Notes under the pieces: model-generated | What the model saw: the letters and a program-made list of their open reading frames with translations, nothing else | Database searches by the model: none | What the model was told of the DNA's origin: nothing | Position numbers and translations under genes: made by a program | Assembly (NCBI RefSeq): GCF_900110025.1 | Contig: NZ_FOCE01000002.1 | Coordinates: 558,001 to 622,000, forward strand | Source of the DNA: Gemmobacter aquatilis | GTDB lineage: Bacteria; Pseudomonadota; Alphaproteobacteria; Rhodobacterales; Rhodobacteraceae | Length of the DNA: 64,000 bases | Direction: 5' to 3' | Shown: positions 43,714 through 53,538 of the stretch, in pieces | Layout: every line of letters begins with the position of its first letter | Position numbering within the stretch: position 1 is the stretch's first letter

Positions 43714-44972
43714 CAGGCGGCCAGACCTTTCCGGATTGCCTCCAGCCCCGGCGCATCCGATACCGGGCCATACAGCGCCAGAGCCGCCGGTGCAGCGCAA
43801 AGCTCGCCCGCATAGCGGCGCACATCCGCCGTGCTGACCGCGTCGATCTTGGCCACCGCCTCGTCCACATCGGGCACCCGGCCCCAGATCGCCAGCAGCC
43901 GGGCATTGCGTTCGGCCCGCGACGAGGGGCTTTCAAGCCCCATCAGCAGCCCGGCCTTCAACTGTGCCCGCGCGCGGGCCACCTCGGCCTCGGTCATGTC
44001 ATCGGCGGCGCGTTTCAGCTCGGAAATGGTCAGGTGTGTCAGATCGCCGATTTCGGCGGCGCTGGTGCCCGCATAGACGGTGATCGAGCCGGTATCCTCA
44101 TAGGCGCCCGATTGCGCGAAGATCGAATAGCACAGCCCCCGCTCCTCGCGGATCTTCTGGAACAGCCGCGAGGACATGCCGCCGCCCATCACCGTCGCAT
44201 AGACCTGCGCAGTATAGACATCGGGGTGCCGATAGCCCGGCGCCTCGAAGGACAGGGCGAAATGCACCTGTTCCAGATCCTTGACCTCGCGCCGTTCGGC
44301 GCCGCCAAAGCGGGCGAGTTCGACATTCGGCGCGCCAACCGGGGTCAGCCCGCCGAAGATCGCCGTCGCCTGCGCCACGATGGCCTCATGGTCCACCCCG
44401 CCCGAGGCTGACAGGATCATCTGATCCGGCCCGTAATGTTCGCGCACGAACTGCACCAGATCGTCGCGGGTGAAATTCGCCACCCGCTCTTCCAGCCCCA
44501 GAATGGTGCGGCCAAACGGCTGATCGGGGTAGCTGACTTCCTGCAACCAGTCGAAAATGATGTCGTCGGGCGTATCCAGCGCCTGCCCGATTTCCTGCAG
44601 GATCACATGGCGCTCCGTCTCGATCTCTTTCGGATCGAACACCGGGTTCAGCACGATGTCGGAAATCACATCCAGTGCCAGCGCCACATCCGCGCTCAGC
44701 ACCCGCGCATAATAGGCGGTCATCTCTTTCGAGGTATAGGCGTTGATATAGCCGCCCACATCCTCGATCTCTTCCGCGATCTGCAGCGATGTGCGCTTCG
44801 CCGTGCCCTTGAACGCCATATGTTCCAGGAAATGCGCGATGCCGTTCTGCTCGATCCGCTCGTGGCGCCCGCCCGCCGTGACCCAGATCCCGACAGAGGC
44901 GGATTTCAGCCCCGGCATGTCCTCGGTCACGATGCGAAAGCCGTTGGGCAGGGTAGCGATCTTCAGGGTCAA
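43713..44972 (-). CDS. M16-family zinc metallopeptidase (processing-peptidase-like)
   Basis: 419 residues. The inverted zinc motif HFLEH lies at about residues 47-51 (IAHFLEHMAFKGT), with the downstream glutamate expected in the LDVISDIVLNPVFDPKEIE region. The second M16 half (from about 165) is glycine-rich and lacks the motif (GGMSSRLFQKIREERGLCYS). Closely similar to the mitochondrial processing peptidase beta subunit, as expected for alphaproteobacteria. Its ATG overlaps the thrC stop by four bases. Confidence 0.95.
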   Translation of the reverse strand: MTLKIATLPNGFRIVTEDMPGLKSASVGIWVTAGGRHERIEQNGIAHFLEHMAFKGTAKRTSLQIAEEIEDVGGYINAYTSKEMTAYYARVLSADVALALDVISDIVLNPVFDPKEIETERHVILQEIGQALDTPDDIIFDWLQEVSYPDQPFGRTILGLEERVANFTRDDLVQFVREHYGPDQMILSASGGVDHEAIVAQATAIFGGLTPVGAPNVELARFGGAERREVKDLEQVHFALSFEAPGYRHPDVYTAQVYATVMGGGMSSRLFQKIREERGLCYSIFAQSGAYEDTGSITVYAGTSAAEIGDLTHLTISELKRAADDMTEAEVARARAQLKAGLLMGLESPSSRAERNARLLAIWGRVPDVDEAVAKIDAVSTADVRRYAGELCAAPAALALYGPVSDAPGLEAIRKGLAA

Positions 44973-46354
44973 CGCGCGATCCTTTCGCGGATGAGGGTTT
45001 GCAGCGCGGCCAGGTCATTGGGCACGCGTGTCACGCGCTCGTCCCGGTCGAACAGGTCAGACATGCGCGGCGGCAGTCCGGGGCGCAGGCCCACGGCGCG
45101 TTCCACCGCATCAGGGAATTTCGCCGGGTGCGCCGTGGCCAGCGTGATCATCGGCACCGCGCCCAGATGCTCCTCCGCCACCTTCACGCCCACGGCACTA
45201 TGCGGGCACAGCACCTCGCCCGTTGCAGCAAACTGCGCCTGGATGGTGGCCAGAGTCTCCTCCTCGGAACAGCGGCCCGAGGCGAAAGTGGCGCGCAGCA
45301 TTTCCAGCGCGCCCTGGCTGATCTTGAACCCGCCCGCCTTCAGTTCCGCCATCAGCGCGGCCACCGCCGCCCCGTCGCGCCCGTAAGCATCGAACAGCAC
45401 GCGTTCAAAGTTGGAACTGACCTGAATATCCATCGAAGGCGAGATCGACGGCTTCACCCCGTCCATCGCATAGGCACCCGATTTCATCGCCCGGTCCAGA
45501 ATGTCGTTCTGGTTGGTGGCGATCACCAGTTGCGCAATCGGCAGGCCCATCTGACGGGCGATATAGCCCGCGAAGATGTCGCCGAAATTGCCGGTCGGCA
45601 CGGTGAAGCTGACTTCCCGATGCGGCGCCCCCAGCGACACGGCGCTGGAGAAGTAGTAAACCACCTGCGCCAGCACCCGCGCCCAATTGATGCTGTTCAC
45701 CCCCGCCAGCCGCACGCCATCGCGGAAGGCGAAATCGTTGAACATGTCCTTCACACGGGCCTGACAATCGTCGAAATCGCCATCCATCGCCAGCGCATGA
45801 ACATTCGCCTCGGACGGCGTGGTCATCTGGCGGCGCTGCACATCGGACACCCGGCCATGCGGGAACAGGATGAACACATCCACATTCGCCAGCCCGCGAA
45901 ACGCCTCGATCGCCGCCGACCCGGTATCGCCCGAGGTCGCGCCGACAATGGTGATCCGCTCGCCCGATTTCGCCAGCGCCGCCTGCATCATCTGCCCGAT
46001 GAGCTGCATGGCGAAATCCTTGAAGGCCAGCGTCGGCCCGTGGAACAGCTCCAGCAGGAAATGGTTGGGGCCAAGCTGCACCAAGGGCGCCCGCGCCGCA
46101 TGGCCAAACCCGGCATAGGCCTGCGCAAGCAGCGTGCGGAACTCCGCCTCGGTGAAGGTGCCGCCCAGATAGGGCCACATCACGCGGAACGCGATCTCCT
46201 CATAGGGCAGGCTCGCCAGCGCCGCGATCTCGTCCGGGCGCATCTGCGGCACCGTTTCGGGCACATACAGCCCGCCATCGCGGGCCAGCCCGGTCATCAT
46301 CGCTTCGCTGAAAGACAGAATCGGCGCCTGCCCACGGGTGGAGATATAGTGCAT
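44969..46354 (-). CDS. thrC: Threonine synthase
   Basis: 461 residues. A PLP enzyme converting O-phosphohomoserine to threonine. It has the N-terminal MHYISTRGQAPILSFSEAMMTGLARDGGLY of the longer bacterial/fungal class, the PLP lysine in GPTLAFKDFAMQLIG, GATSGDTGSAAIEAF and VPTGNFGDIFAGYIA. It lies between surf1 and the M16 peptidase; this order is found in related bacteria. Confidence 0.97.
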   Translation of the reverse strand: MHYISTRGQAPILSFSEAMMTGLARDGGLYVPETVPQMRPDEIAALASLPYEEIAFRVMWPYLGGTFTEAEFRTLLAQAYAGFGHAARAPLVQLGPNHFLLELFHGPTLAFKDFAMQLIGQMMQAALAKSGERITIVGATSGDTGSAAIEAFRGLANVDVFILFPHGRVSDVQRRQMTTPSEANVHALAMDGDFDDCQARVKDMFNDFAFRDGVRLAGVNSINWARVLAQVVYYFSSAVSLGAPHREVSFTVPTGNFGDIFAGYIARQMGLPIAQLVIATNQNDILDRAMKSGAYAMDGVKPSISPSMDIQVSSNFERVLFDAYGRDGAAVAALMAELKAGGFKISQGALEMLRATFASGRCSEEETLATIQAQFAATGEVLCPHSAVGVKVAEEHLGAVPMITLATAHPAKFPDAVERAVGLRPGLPPRMSDLFDRDERVTRVPNDLAALQTLIRERIAR

Positions 46355-46363
46355 TGCGAAACC

Positions 46364-47029
46364 TCACGCGTTCCGGCGTCTGATACGCCAGAGAAACAGA
46401 ACTGTCATCCCCAGCCAACCAAGCGCCAGCGAAAACCACGTCGCCGCATAGCCGAGATGATCATTGGGAATGGAGGATGTATCGACCGGTAGCGGTTCGA
46501 TCTGCGGCACGACCGGATCGCGCGCGACAATCAGCACCGGGTCGGCGCGCAGCGCTTGCGCCATCGCGGGCACATCGCGGGCGAACCACAGCCCGGTCTT
46601 CGCATCCGGCTTCGGGGTGTAGCTGTCCACCTCCGACGGCCAGTGCAGATTGCCCAGCACCCGCACCGCCGCCTGCGGCAGATCGACCGCCTCGCCCTCG
46701 GCCACAAAGCCCAGATCGACCAGCACGCGCCGCCCGCCCGTCTCCATCACCGCGATCCGCCGATAGCCCGCCCCCACCATCTTGCGGCTGGCCAGCACGC
46801 GCAGCCCCTCGCCCGTCAGCACGCCTTCGGCCTGCACCGGCAGATAGCGGTCGCGCGGGTCTTGCGGATCTGCGGGCAGCGGCACCGGATCGGCCACGAT
46901 CCGCGCCTCGATCTCGGCCAGCACGGCCTGTTTCCACTGCAGGCGCTGCATCTGCCATGTGCCCAAGCTGATCAGGATCGCAGCCCCGATCAGCCCGAAC
47001 AGCAGCGGCAGGATCATCCGGCGATTCAT
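46364..47029 (-). CDS. SURF1-family cytochrome oxidase assembly protein
   Basis: 221 residues from the ATG giving MNRRMILPLLFGL. Two membrane helices at the ends (ILPLLFGLIGAAILISLGTWQMQRL and YAATWFSLALGWLGMTVLFLW) enclose a periplasmic domain with RYLPVQAEGVL, VLVDLGFV and NDHLGYAATWFSLA, the Surf1 signatures. Surf1 helps deliver haem a to subunit I of cytochrome oxidase. It follows ctaE by 98 bp, inside the oxidase cluster. Confidence 0.92.
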   Translation of the reverse strand: MNRRMILPLLFGLIGAAILISLGTWQMQRLQWKQAVLAEIEARIVADPVPLPADPQDPRDRYLPVQAEGVLTGEGLRVLASRKMVGAGYRRIAVMETGGRRVLVDLGFVAEGEAVDLPQAAVRVLGNLHWPSEVDSYTPKPDAKTGLWFARDVPAMAQALRADPVLIVARDPVVPQIEPLPVDTSSIPNDHLGYAATWFSLALGWLGMTVLFLWRIRRRNA

Positions 47030-47127
47030 CGCGCGCTCCTGAAAAAGCGAAAAGCGCGTGCCCATAACAGGCCCGCGCTTCCGAGGGAAGGGCAAAGCGC
47101 CGGGTCGCCCCGGCGCGGCCGGTTTAC

Positions 47128-47928
47128 TTACTGGCCCCAGACGTAGACGGCGGCGAACAGGAACAGCCAGACCACGTCCACGAAGTGCCAGTACCAGGCG
47201 GCCGCTTCGAACCCGATATGCGCTTCCGGGGTGAAATGGCCCTTCAGCGCGCGGATCAGGCAGACGGTCAGGAAGATCGTGCCGATGATGACGTGGAAGC
47301 CGTGGAACCCGGTCGCCATGAAGAAGTTCGCGCCATAGATGTTGCCCGCGAAACCGAAGGCGGCATGGCTGTATTCGTAGGCCTGGAAGAAGGTGAAGAT
47401 CACCCCCAGAACGATGGCGATGATCAGCCCGTTCACCAGATCCTTGCGGTTGTTCTCATGCACCAGCGCGTGGTGGGCCCAGGTCGCCGCCGCACCCGAG
47501 CACAGCAGGATCAGCGTGTTGATGATCGGCAGGTGCCACGGGTCGAAGGTCTGGATGCCTTCCGGCGGGAACACGCCGTCCACGATCGGGCTCAGCGGCC
47601 CCATCGGGTACAGCGCGTGCTTGAAGAAGCTCCAGAACCACGCCGCAAAGAACATGACTTCCGACATGATGAACATGATGAAGCCATAGCGCAGGCCGAT
47701 CTTCACCACCGGGGTATGATCACCTGCATGGGCCTCGGACACCACATCGGCCCACCAGCCGAACATGACGTAAAGCACACCGACAAAGCCCACCAAGCAC
47801 ATCCAGGGGCCCTGGCCGTGCATCCACAGCACCCCGCCGAACAGCATGACGAAAGCCGCGACCGCGCCGAGAAACGGCCAGATCGACGGGGGCAGAACGT
47901 GGTAGTCGTGGTTCTTGGCGTGGGCCAT
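47128..47928 (-). CDS. ctaE: Cytochrome c oxidase subunit III
   Basis: 266 residues with seven membrane helices. Signatures: [80 protein letters not shown]-like [13 protein letters not shown] and the C-terminal [17 protein letters not shown]. Subunit III stabilises the aa3 oxidase and its proton uptake. Subunit I is not in the window, as usual for this group. Confidence 0.98.
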   Translation of the reverse strand: MAHAKNHDYHVLPPSIWPFLGAVAAFVMLFGGVLWMHGQGPWMCLVGFVGVLYVMFGWWADVVSEAHAGDHTPVVKIGLRYGFIMFIMSEVMFFAAWFWSFFKHALYPMGPLSPIVDGVFPPEGIQTFDPWHLPIINTLILLCSGAAATWAHHALVHENNRKDLVNGLIIAIVLGVIFTFFQAYEYSHAAFGFAGNIYGANFFMATGFHGFHVIIGTIFLTVCLIRALKGHFTPEAHIGFEAAAWYWHFVDVVWLFLFAAVYVWGQ

Positions 47929-47950
47929 TTTGGGTTCCCTCGTTGTCTTG

Positions 47951-48526
47951 TCAGTTGACGGCGCCCGGCGCCGGGGCGGTCAGTGCCGCCTGATCTGCCG
48001 GAATCGCGGTTTCGTGGAACGTGTAGGAAAGCGTGATTTCCTTCACGAACTTGCCCTCGGGATCGGTCACGATCTCGGGGTCTACATAAAAGGTCACGGG
48101 CATGATCGCAGTCTCGCCCGGTGCCAGAACCTGCTGCTCGAAGCAGAAACAGGCAATCTTGGTGAAATAGCCGCCCGCACTGTCGGGCGTCACGTTATAG
48201 CTCGCCGTGCCGGCAACCACCCGGTCGGTGGGGTTGTGCGCTTCATAGAAGGCCAGCCCGGTCTCGCCGATCTTCACCTTCATCGACACTTGCTGCGGCT
48301 TGAAATCCCACGGCATCCCCGCCTCTTTCGAGGCGTCGAACCAGACGGTCACTTCGCGGTCCAGCACAACATCCGGCGCCTTGGCCGATACGCCCACGGT
48401 TCCGGCGTAACCCGTCACCTTGCAGAACCAGTTGTAGAACGGCACGGCGGCGAAGCTGAGGCTCAGCATCCCTGCCGCAACGCCGACCAGCATCAGGCCG
48501 GTTTTCTTCTGCGGAGAGACACTCAT
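47951..48526 (-). CDS. ctaG: Cytochrome c oxidase assembly protein CtaG (Cox11 type)
   Basis: 191 residues. One N-terminal membrane helix ([32 protein letters not shown]) and then a periplasmic Cox11 domain. The copper-ligand cysteines are seen in [15 protein letters not shown], and the membrane-proximal YNWFC carries the third. Cox11 inserts CuB into subunit I. The start overlaps the stop of the 66-residue gene by four bases. Confidence 0.96.
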   Translation of the reverse strand: MSVSPQKKTGLMLVGVAAGMLSLSFAAVPFYNWFCKVTGYAGTVGVSAKAPDVVLDREVTVWFDASKEAGMPWDFKPQQVSMKVKIGETGLAFYEAHNPTDRVVAGTASYNVTPDSAGGYFTKIACFCFEQQVLAPGETAIMPVTFYVDPEIVTDPEGKFVKEITLSYTFHETAIPADQAALTAPAPGAVN

Positions 48527-48723
48527 CCGTTGCCCCCCGGCTGCGGCGCGGGCGTCATTTCCGGGCGCACCACATGGTCGAAGCCCTGCATCGGGTCGCC
48601 ATTGGTCACCTTCACCACGGTCAGCCCGAAGACCAGCGCGACAAACCCCGCCAGCACCAGCCCAAGGCCCAGATTGCGCCCGAAGCGCCGCTTGTAAATC
48701 TCATGTTCCGGTTTGAACGCCAT
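48523..48723 (-). CDS. Small single-helix protein in the oxidase operon
   Basis: 66 residues: a charged N-terminus ([17 protein letters not shown]), one membrane helix ([21 protein letters not shown]), and a short Pro/Gly-rich periplasmic tail. It lies between ctaB and ctaG with a 1-bp gap and a 4-bp overlap. A gene of this type sits here in Paracoccus/Rhodobacter oxidase operons. A role as an accessory or assembly factor is likely from context; no activity is known to me. Confidence 0.8.
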   Translation of the reverse strand: MAFKPEHEIYKRRFGRNLGLGLVLAGFVALVFGLTVVKVTNGDPMQGFDHVVRPEMTPAPQPGGNG

Positions 48724-48724
48724 C

Positions 48725-49672
48725 TTACCAGCCCCCCATGCCCCAAGGTTTCAGTGCCGCTTCGGCAAGGAAGGCCCCGAAATGCAGGAAAAGATACAGG
48801 ATCGAGAATTTGAACACCGACTTTTCGGTGGCATAGCCATCCGCCTCGGCCACCGCCTCGTCGCGCCGCCAGATCCGCCACGCGCCCCACAGGAAGCCCG
48901 CATTCAGCAGCGCCGACACCGCCAGATAGATCGGCCCGCCGATCGAGGTGAACCCAGCCGCCAGCGCGCAAGGCACCAGAGCGATGGTATAAACCAGAAT
49001 GTGGTTGCGCGTCACGCGCTTGCCATGGGTCACCGTCAGCATCGGCACCCCGGCCTTTTCGTAGTCAGAATTCATGAACAGCGCCAGCGACCAGAAATGC
49101 GGCGGCGTCCACATGAAGATCAGCAGGAACATCAGGCAGGCTTCCAGCGACACCGAACCCGTCGCAGCCACCCAGCCCACCATGGGCGGGAAGGCCCCCG
49201 CCGCACCACCGATCACGATGTTCTGCGGCGTCGACCGCTTCAGCCACATCGAATAGACCACGGCATAGAAGAAGATCGTGAAGGCCAGCAACGCCCCGGC
49301 CATGATATTGGCGGCCAGCGACAGCATCATCACCGACAGGCCCGACAGCGCAAGGCCAAGCCCCAGCGCCTCGCCCGGCTGCACCAGGCCCGCCGGGATC
49401 GGGCGGCCCTTGGTGCGGCGCATCACCTGATCAATGTCCGCATCCCACCACATGTTCAGCGCGCCCGAGGCCCCAGCCCCCAGCGCAATGAACAGCACCG
49501 AGGTAAAGGCCACGAACGGATGCACATGCACCGGGGCCACCAGCAGCCCGACCAGTGCGGTGAACACGACCAGCGACATGACACGCGGCTTCAGCAGCGC
49601 AACATAATCGCCAAAGCCCGCCTCGACCGGGCCGGCCTCTGTCATGCCGCCATTGGCGTTGATGTCGCTCAT
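48725..49672 (-). CDS. ctaB: Protoheme IX farnesyltransferase (haem O synthase)
   Basis: 315 residues with eight or nine helices. It adds a farnesyl group to haem b to give haem O, the precursor of haem a for aa3 oxidase. UbiA-superfamily motifs: [20 protein letters not shown] (first Asp-rich motif) and the later [18 protein letters not shown] and [12 protein letters not shown], both typical of CyoE/CtaB. Lies 74 bp after ctaC. Confidence 0.97.
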   Translation of the reverse strand: MSDINANGGMTEAGPVEAGFGDYVALLKPRVMSLVVFTALVGLLVAPVHVHPFVAFTSVLFIALGAGASGALNMWWDADIDQVMRRTKGRPIPAGLVQPGEALGLGLALSGLSVMMLSLAANIMAGALLAFTIFFYAVVYSMWLKRSTPQNIVIGGAAGAFPPMVGWVAATGSVSLEACLMFLLIFMWTPPHFWSLALFMNSDYEKAGVPMLTVTHGKRVTRNHILVYTIALVPCALAAGFTSIGGPIYLAVSALLNAGFLWGAWRIWRRDEAVAEADGYATEKSVFKFSILYLFLHFGAFLAEAALKPWGMGGW

Positions 49673-49746
49673 GTTCTTCCGTCCCTCGGTTGGATCAGGC
49701 GGCGGGGCGCCCTGCCCCGCCGCCCGCCTGCCTTTGCGTCACGCGA

Positions 49747-50607
49747 TCAGTTGTTCGCGGCGACCTGAATGGTGGCCGGTGCGGCGATGGACGACAGTTG
49801 CACGTCGCCACCCTTGGCCTTGGCCAGCCATTCGTCATATTTCGCCTGCGACACCACCTTGACGGTGATCGGCATGTAAGCGTGGTCCTTGCCGCACAGT
49901 TCCGAACACTGGCCGAAGAACACGCCTTCCATTTCCGCCTTGAACCACAGCTGCGCCAGACGGCCCGGCACCGCATCCTGCTTCACGCCGAAAGCCGGGA
50001 TCGTCCAGCTGTGGATCACGTCGGCGCCGGTGACCTGCATCACGACGGTCTTGCCCACCGGCACCACCACGGCAGTATCGGTCGCCAGCAGGTAATCGCT
50101 GTCGGCATAGCCATACTGGGCCAGCTGATCGCGTTCCAGCTTGAAGCTGTCGAACGCCACATCCTCGCCGATATATTCATAGCCCCAGTACCACTGATAG
50201 CCGGTCACCTTGATGGTGATGTCCGCGGTCGGGATTTCCTGCTGCTTGAACAGCACCGGCAGCGAGAAGGCGCCGATGAAGACAAGGATGATGATCGGGA
50301 CGATGGTCCACGCGATCTCGATCGGGGTATTGTGGGTGAAGGTCGCAGGCTTCGGATTGGCACGGCGGTTGAAGCGGATGAAGCTGTAGACCATCAGCGC
50401 CGTGACGAAGATCACGATGGCGCCGATGATATACAGCAGCATGTGGTCCAGCCCCTGCAGTTCACGGGCAAGTTCCGTCGCTGCAGGCTGGAAGCCCATC
50501 AAACCGTCCTTCGGATGGCCGATCACCGGCAGCTCCTGCGCAAAGGCGGCGCTTGCGGTGGCGGTCATGCCCAGAGCGAGACCGGAAAGGTTCTTCATGA
50601 GTCGCAT
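49747..50607 (-). CDS. ctaC: Cytochrome c oxidase subunit II
   Basis: 286 residues with a signal peptide ([21 protein letters not shown]), two membrane helices (about 55-75 and 95-115) and a periplasmic cupredoxin domain with the binuclear CuA site: His in ADVIHSW, then [12 protein letters not shown] (two Cys, Glu, His, Met). [10 protein letters not shown] provides the cytochrome c docking aromatic patch. CuA accepts electrons from cytochrome c. The alternative ATG three codons downstream (MKNL) is equally good. First gene of the operon. Confidence 0.98.
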   Translation of the reverse strand: MRLMKNLSGLALGMTATASAAFAQELPVIGHPKDGLMGFQPAATELARELQGLDHMLLYIIGAIVIFVTALMVYSFIRFNRRANPKPATFTHNTPIEIAWTIVPIIILVFIGAFSLPVLFKQQEIPTADITIKVTGYQWYWGYEYIGEDVAFDSFKLERDQLAQYGYADSDYLLATDTAVVVPVGKTVVMQVTGADVIHSWTIPAFGVKQDAVPGRLAQLWFKAEMEGVFFGQCSELCGKDHAYMPITVKVVSQAKYDEWLAKAKGGDVQLSSIAAPATIQVAANN

Positions 50608-50652
50608 GTTCGTATCCCGTTCGAAGTGCGGCTTTTTGTCCGCTTCTCGGTC

Positions 50653-50671
50653 CTGCCCGAAACTCGGGCAG
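50653..50671 (-). other. Hairpin in the ctaC leader
   Basis: A perfect 8-bp inverted repeat, CTGCCCGA/TCGGGCAG with a 3-nt loop, 46 nt before the ctaC start and not followed by a T tract. It could be an mRNA stability or protein-binding element. Confidence 0.5.
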
Positions 50672-50701
50672 AATCCCGTTGTTTATGTTGACGTTGAAAC
50701 C

Positions 50702-50730
50702 ATATTAGGCAGGCCACGACAAGCAAAACC
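50702..50730 (-). promoter_or_regulatory. Putative ctaC promoter
   Basis: TAATAT (-10, 50702-50707) with a weak GGTTTT -35 (50725-50730) at 17-bp spacing, upstream of the leader hairpin. The -10 is good, the -35 poor. Confidence 0.3.
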
Positions 50731-50774
50731 GTGCGACAATCCGTCGCCAATTGATCGAGATCAAGGACACCCAG

Positions 50775-52196
50775 ATGACCGCCAAAGCCTTCCGCCCGTT
50801 CGACATGTCGCTTGATGAAGCGGCGGCGCTGGCCGTGCTGCGACACGCTGTCGCAGGGGCGGATGACGGCGAATTGTATCTGGAACGCAAGCGATCCGAG
50901 GCGCTGGTGCTGGATGACGGGCGTGTGAAAACAGCCTCTTACGATGCCTCCGAAGGCTTCGGCCTGCGCGCCGTGCGCGGCGAGGTGGCGGGTTACGCCC
51001 ATTCCACCGAGATTTCCGAAAGTGCCTTGAAACGCGCCGCCGAAACCGCCCGCCTTGCGGTGGGCGATGGCGGCGGCACGCTGGCCGATGCGCCCAAGGG
51101 CACCAATATCAAACTTTACACAGATGCAGATCCGATGGCCGATGCCACCTTCGCCGGCAAGATCGACCTGCTGCGCGAGATCGACGCCTATACCCGCGCG
51201 CTCGATCCGCGGGTGGTGCAGGTCTCGGCCACGATCAGCGCGGGCCTGCAGGAAATCGAAATCCTGCGCCCCGAGGGCCTGCGCTTTTCCGACATCCGCC
51301 CGATGGCCCGCATCAACATCTCGGTCATCGTCGAACGGAACGGGCGGCGCGAATCCGGCGGCATGGGCGGTGGTGGCCGCTACGGCCTTGCCCGGCTGAT
51401 GGAGCCCGCGCATTGGCAATCCGTCGCGCGCGAGGCGCTGCGCATCGCGCTGGTCAACCTTGATGCCGTGCCTGCCCCGGCGGGTGTGATGGACATCGTG
51501 CTTGGCCCCGGCTGGCCCGGCATCCTGCTGCACGAGGCGATCGGCCACGGGCTGGAAGGCGATTTCAACCGCAAACAGACCTCGGCCTTTTCCGGCCTGC
51601 TGGGCCAGCGCATCGCGGCGCCCGGCGTCACCGTGCTGGATGACGGCACCCTGCCCGACCGGCGCGGCTCGATCTCGGTCGATGACGAAGGCACGCCCTC
51701 GGCCCGCAACGTGCTGATCGAGGACGGGATTCTGGTGGGCTACATGCAGGATCGCCAGAATGCCCGGCTGATGGGCGTGGCCCCCACCGGCAACGGGCGC
51801 CGCGAAAGCCATGCGCATATCCCGATGCCGCGCATGACCAACACCTACATGCTGGGCGGCACCACCGACCCCGCCGCGATCCTCGCCGATCTGAAAGACG
51901 GCATCTGGGCGGTGGGCTTCGGCGGCGGTCAGGTGGATATCACCAATGGCAAATTCGTGTTCTCCTGCACCGAAGCCTACCGCGTGCAGAACGGCAAGAT
52001 CGTCGCCCCGGTCAAGGGCGCCACGCTGATCGGCGATGGCGCCACGGCGCTGAAGAACATCCGCGCCATCGGCAATGACATGCAGCTTGATCCCGGCATC
52101 GGCAATTGCGGCAAGGCCGGGCAATGGGTGCCGGTGGGGGTGGGCCAGCCCACGCTGATGATCGGCGGGCTGACGGTGGGCGGCTCGGCCGCCTGA
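50775..52196 (+). CDS. tldD: Metalloprotease TldD
   Basis: 473 residues from the ATG giving MTAKAFRPFDMSLDE. TldD and its partner TldE form a zinc protease that degrades unfolded peptides and matures some ribosomally made peptides. The zinc motif HEAIGHGLEGD lies near residue 252. Other signatures: LVDRRGSI-like LPDRRGSISVDDEG, GYMQDRQNARLMG, RRESHAHIPMPRMTNTYM and FSCTEAYRV. TldE is not in the window. Divergent from ctaC. Confidence 0.96.
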   Translation: MTAKAFRPFDMSLDEAAALAVLRHAVAGADDGELYLERKRSEALVLDDGRVKTASYDASEGFGLRAVRGEVAGYAHSTEISESALKRAAETARLAVGDGGGTLADAPKGTNIKLYTDADPMADATFAGKIDLLREIDAYTRALDPRVVQVSATISAGLQEIEILRPEGLRFSDIRPMARINISVIVERNGRRESGGMGGGGRYGLARLMEPAHWQSVAREALRIALVNLDAVPAPAGVMDIVLGPGWPGILLHEAIGHGLEGDFNRKQTSAFSGLLGQRIAAPGVTVLDDGTLPDRRGSISVDDEGTPSARNVLIEDGILVGYMQDRQNARLMGVAPTGNGRRESHAHIPMPRMTNTYMLGGTTDPAAILADLKDGIWAVGFGGGQVDITNGKFVFSCTEAYRVQNGKIVAPVKGATLIGDGATALKNIRAIGNDMQLDPGIGNCGKAGQWVPVGVGQPTLMIGGLTVGGSAA

Positions 52197-52202
52197 GGCG
52201 GC

Positions 52203-53411
52203 TCAGGCGAACAGGAAATCCCGCACCCGCAACTCGTCGATCCAGGCGAATTCGACGATCATGTCGGTCGTCCGGTCGCCATCCGCGTCAATCCGCAGGT
52301 GGCGACCGTCATAGTAACACGAGGCCTGCCCGCCCCCGGTATAGTCCAGATCAGCCAGCTCCATCGCCCCGAAGGCGCGCAGGTCGATCTTGTCCACGCC
52401 CTTCTGGAACCCCTCCACCCGGTCAATCGTGGCGCGGGTCAGACCGCTATCCCCCAAAGCGAAATGCAGCACATCGGCCTGCGCGCGCTTTTCCCACAGT
52501 TGAAACGCATCCGCCCCGGCGCCCCCGGTCAGGTGATCGCCACCCTCGGCCCCGGCCAACGTGTCATTCCCCGCCTCGCCCGACAGCCAGTCCCGCCCGG
52601 TGCCGCCGTTCAGCACATCGCCCTCGGTGCCGCCTTCCAGCCGGTCCAGCCCGTCCCCGCCATACAGCGCATCCGCCCCGGCGCCACCGCGCAGCAGGTC
52701 GTCCTCCTCATCCCCGCTCAGCGTGTCATTCCCCGCCTCGCCCTCCAGCGTATCGGCGCCGGTGCCGCCACCCGCGCGGTCCTGCCCCTCGCCCGCAAAG
52801 ACCAGATCATCGCCCTTGTCAGCCCAGATCCCGTCATCGCCCGCCCCGGCAAAAAACGTCTCGCTCCGCGCCGCGGCAAAGGCCCCGTCATATTTGCCCG
52901 ATCCCAGACTGTCGGCCCCGGCCCCGCCCCAGATCACGCTGCGCCCGTTCAGAAAATAGTTCAGCCAGCCAGCCACATCGGCAATCGCCTCGTTGTCATT
53001 GCCATCCTCATTGGCATAGCGGCCATCCTCGATGCGGAACCCATAGTGATAGATGCCATCCGCCACCGTATCCACGAAGGCCCGCCCGCGAAACAGCAGC
53101 GTGCCGCCATCGTTCTGCAACAGATGAAACCCGGTCTCCACATCGCCGCTGTCATTGCCATGCGCCAGCCAGAACTCGCGCCACGGCTGGGCATTTTCAT
53201 CCAGCCACAGCGCATCCGAGATCGCCTGCATATCCTCGGGCGAGATCACCCCGTCGTCATTCACCCCCGTCTGATCGATCATTTCGATCAGCACCCGGTT
53301 CAGCTCGGCCGCCGCCGCCAGCCCCTGCCGCAACTTTCCGGCAGATACCTGATCGACAAGCCCGGGGTCCGCCGCAAGGGCATCGGTCAGCGTGGTCAGG
53401 GAAAGGGTCAT
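52203..53411 (-). CDS. RTX calcium-binding protein with EF-hand-like N-terminus
   Basis: 402 residues, no signal peptide. Residues about 45-65 ([14 protein letters not shown]) look like an EF-hand/dockerin loop. A domain around 90-155 ([33 protein letters not shown]) recurs in RTX proteins of this group. About 165-300 has ten or more GGxGxDxL-type nonapeptides that bind Ca2+ in a beta-roll. The C-terminus, [18 protein letters not shown] ... LRVRDFLFA, resembles type I secretion signals. Likely exported; role unknown. Convergent with tldD, 6 bp away. Confidence 0.82.
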   Translation of the reverse strand: MTLSLTTLTDALAADPGLVDQVSAGKLRQGLAAAAELNRVLIEMIDQTGVNDDGVISPEDMQAISDALWLDENAQPWREFWLAHGNDSGDVETGFHLLQNDGGTLLFRGRAFVDTVADGIYHYGFRIEDGRYANEDGNDNEAIADVAGWLNYFLNGRSVIWGGAGADSLGSGKYDGAFAAARSETFFAGAGDDGIWADKGDDLVFAGEGQDRAGGGTGADTLEGEAGNDTLSGDEEDDLLRGGAGADALYGGDGLDRLEGGTEGDVLNGGTGRDWLSGEAGNDTLAGAEGGDHLTGGAGADAFQLWEKRAQADVLHFALGDSGLTRATIDRVEGFQKGVDKIDLRAFGAMELADLDYTGGGQASCYYDGRHLRIDADGDRTTDMIVEFAWIDELRVRDFLFA

Positions 53412-53538
53412 GGCAATTCTCGCTTGGGCAAATCACAGGGAACGGGCATGGCCCTGGCACAGCATCATGGCGCAACCATGGCAGCCCCGCCGCCCCGCTG
53501 AAAGACGCGCGGCAGGTAGCGCCGCGCGCCTCGGCGGA

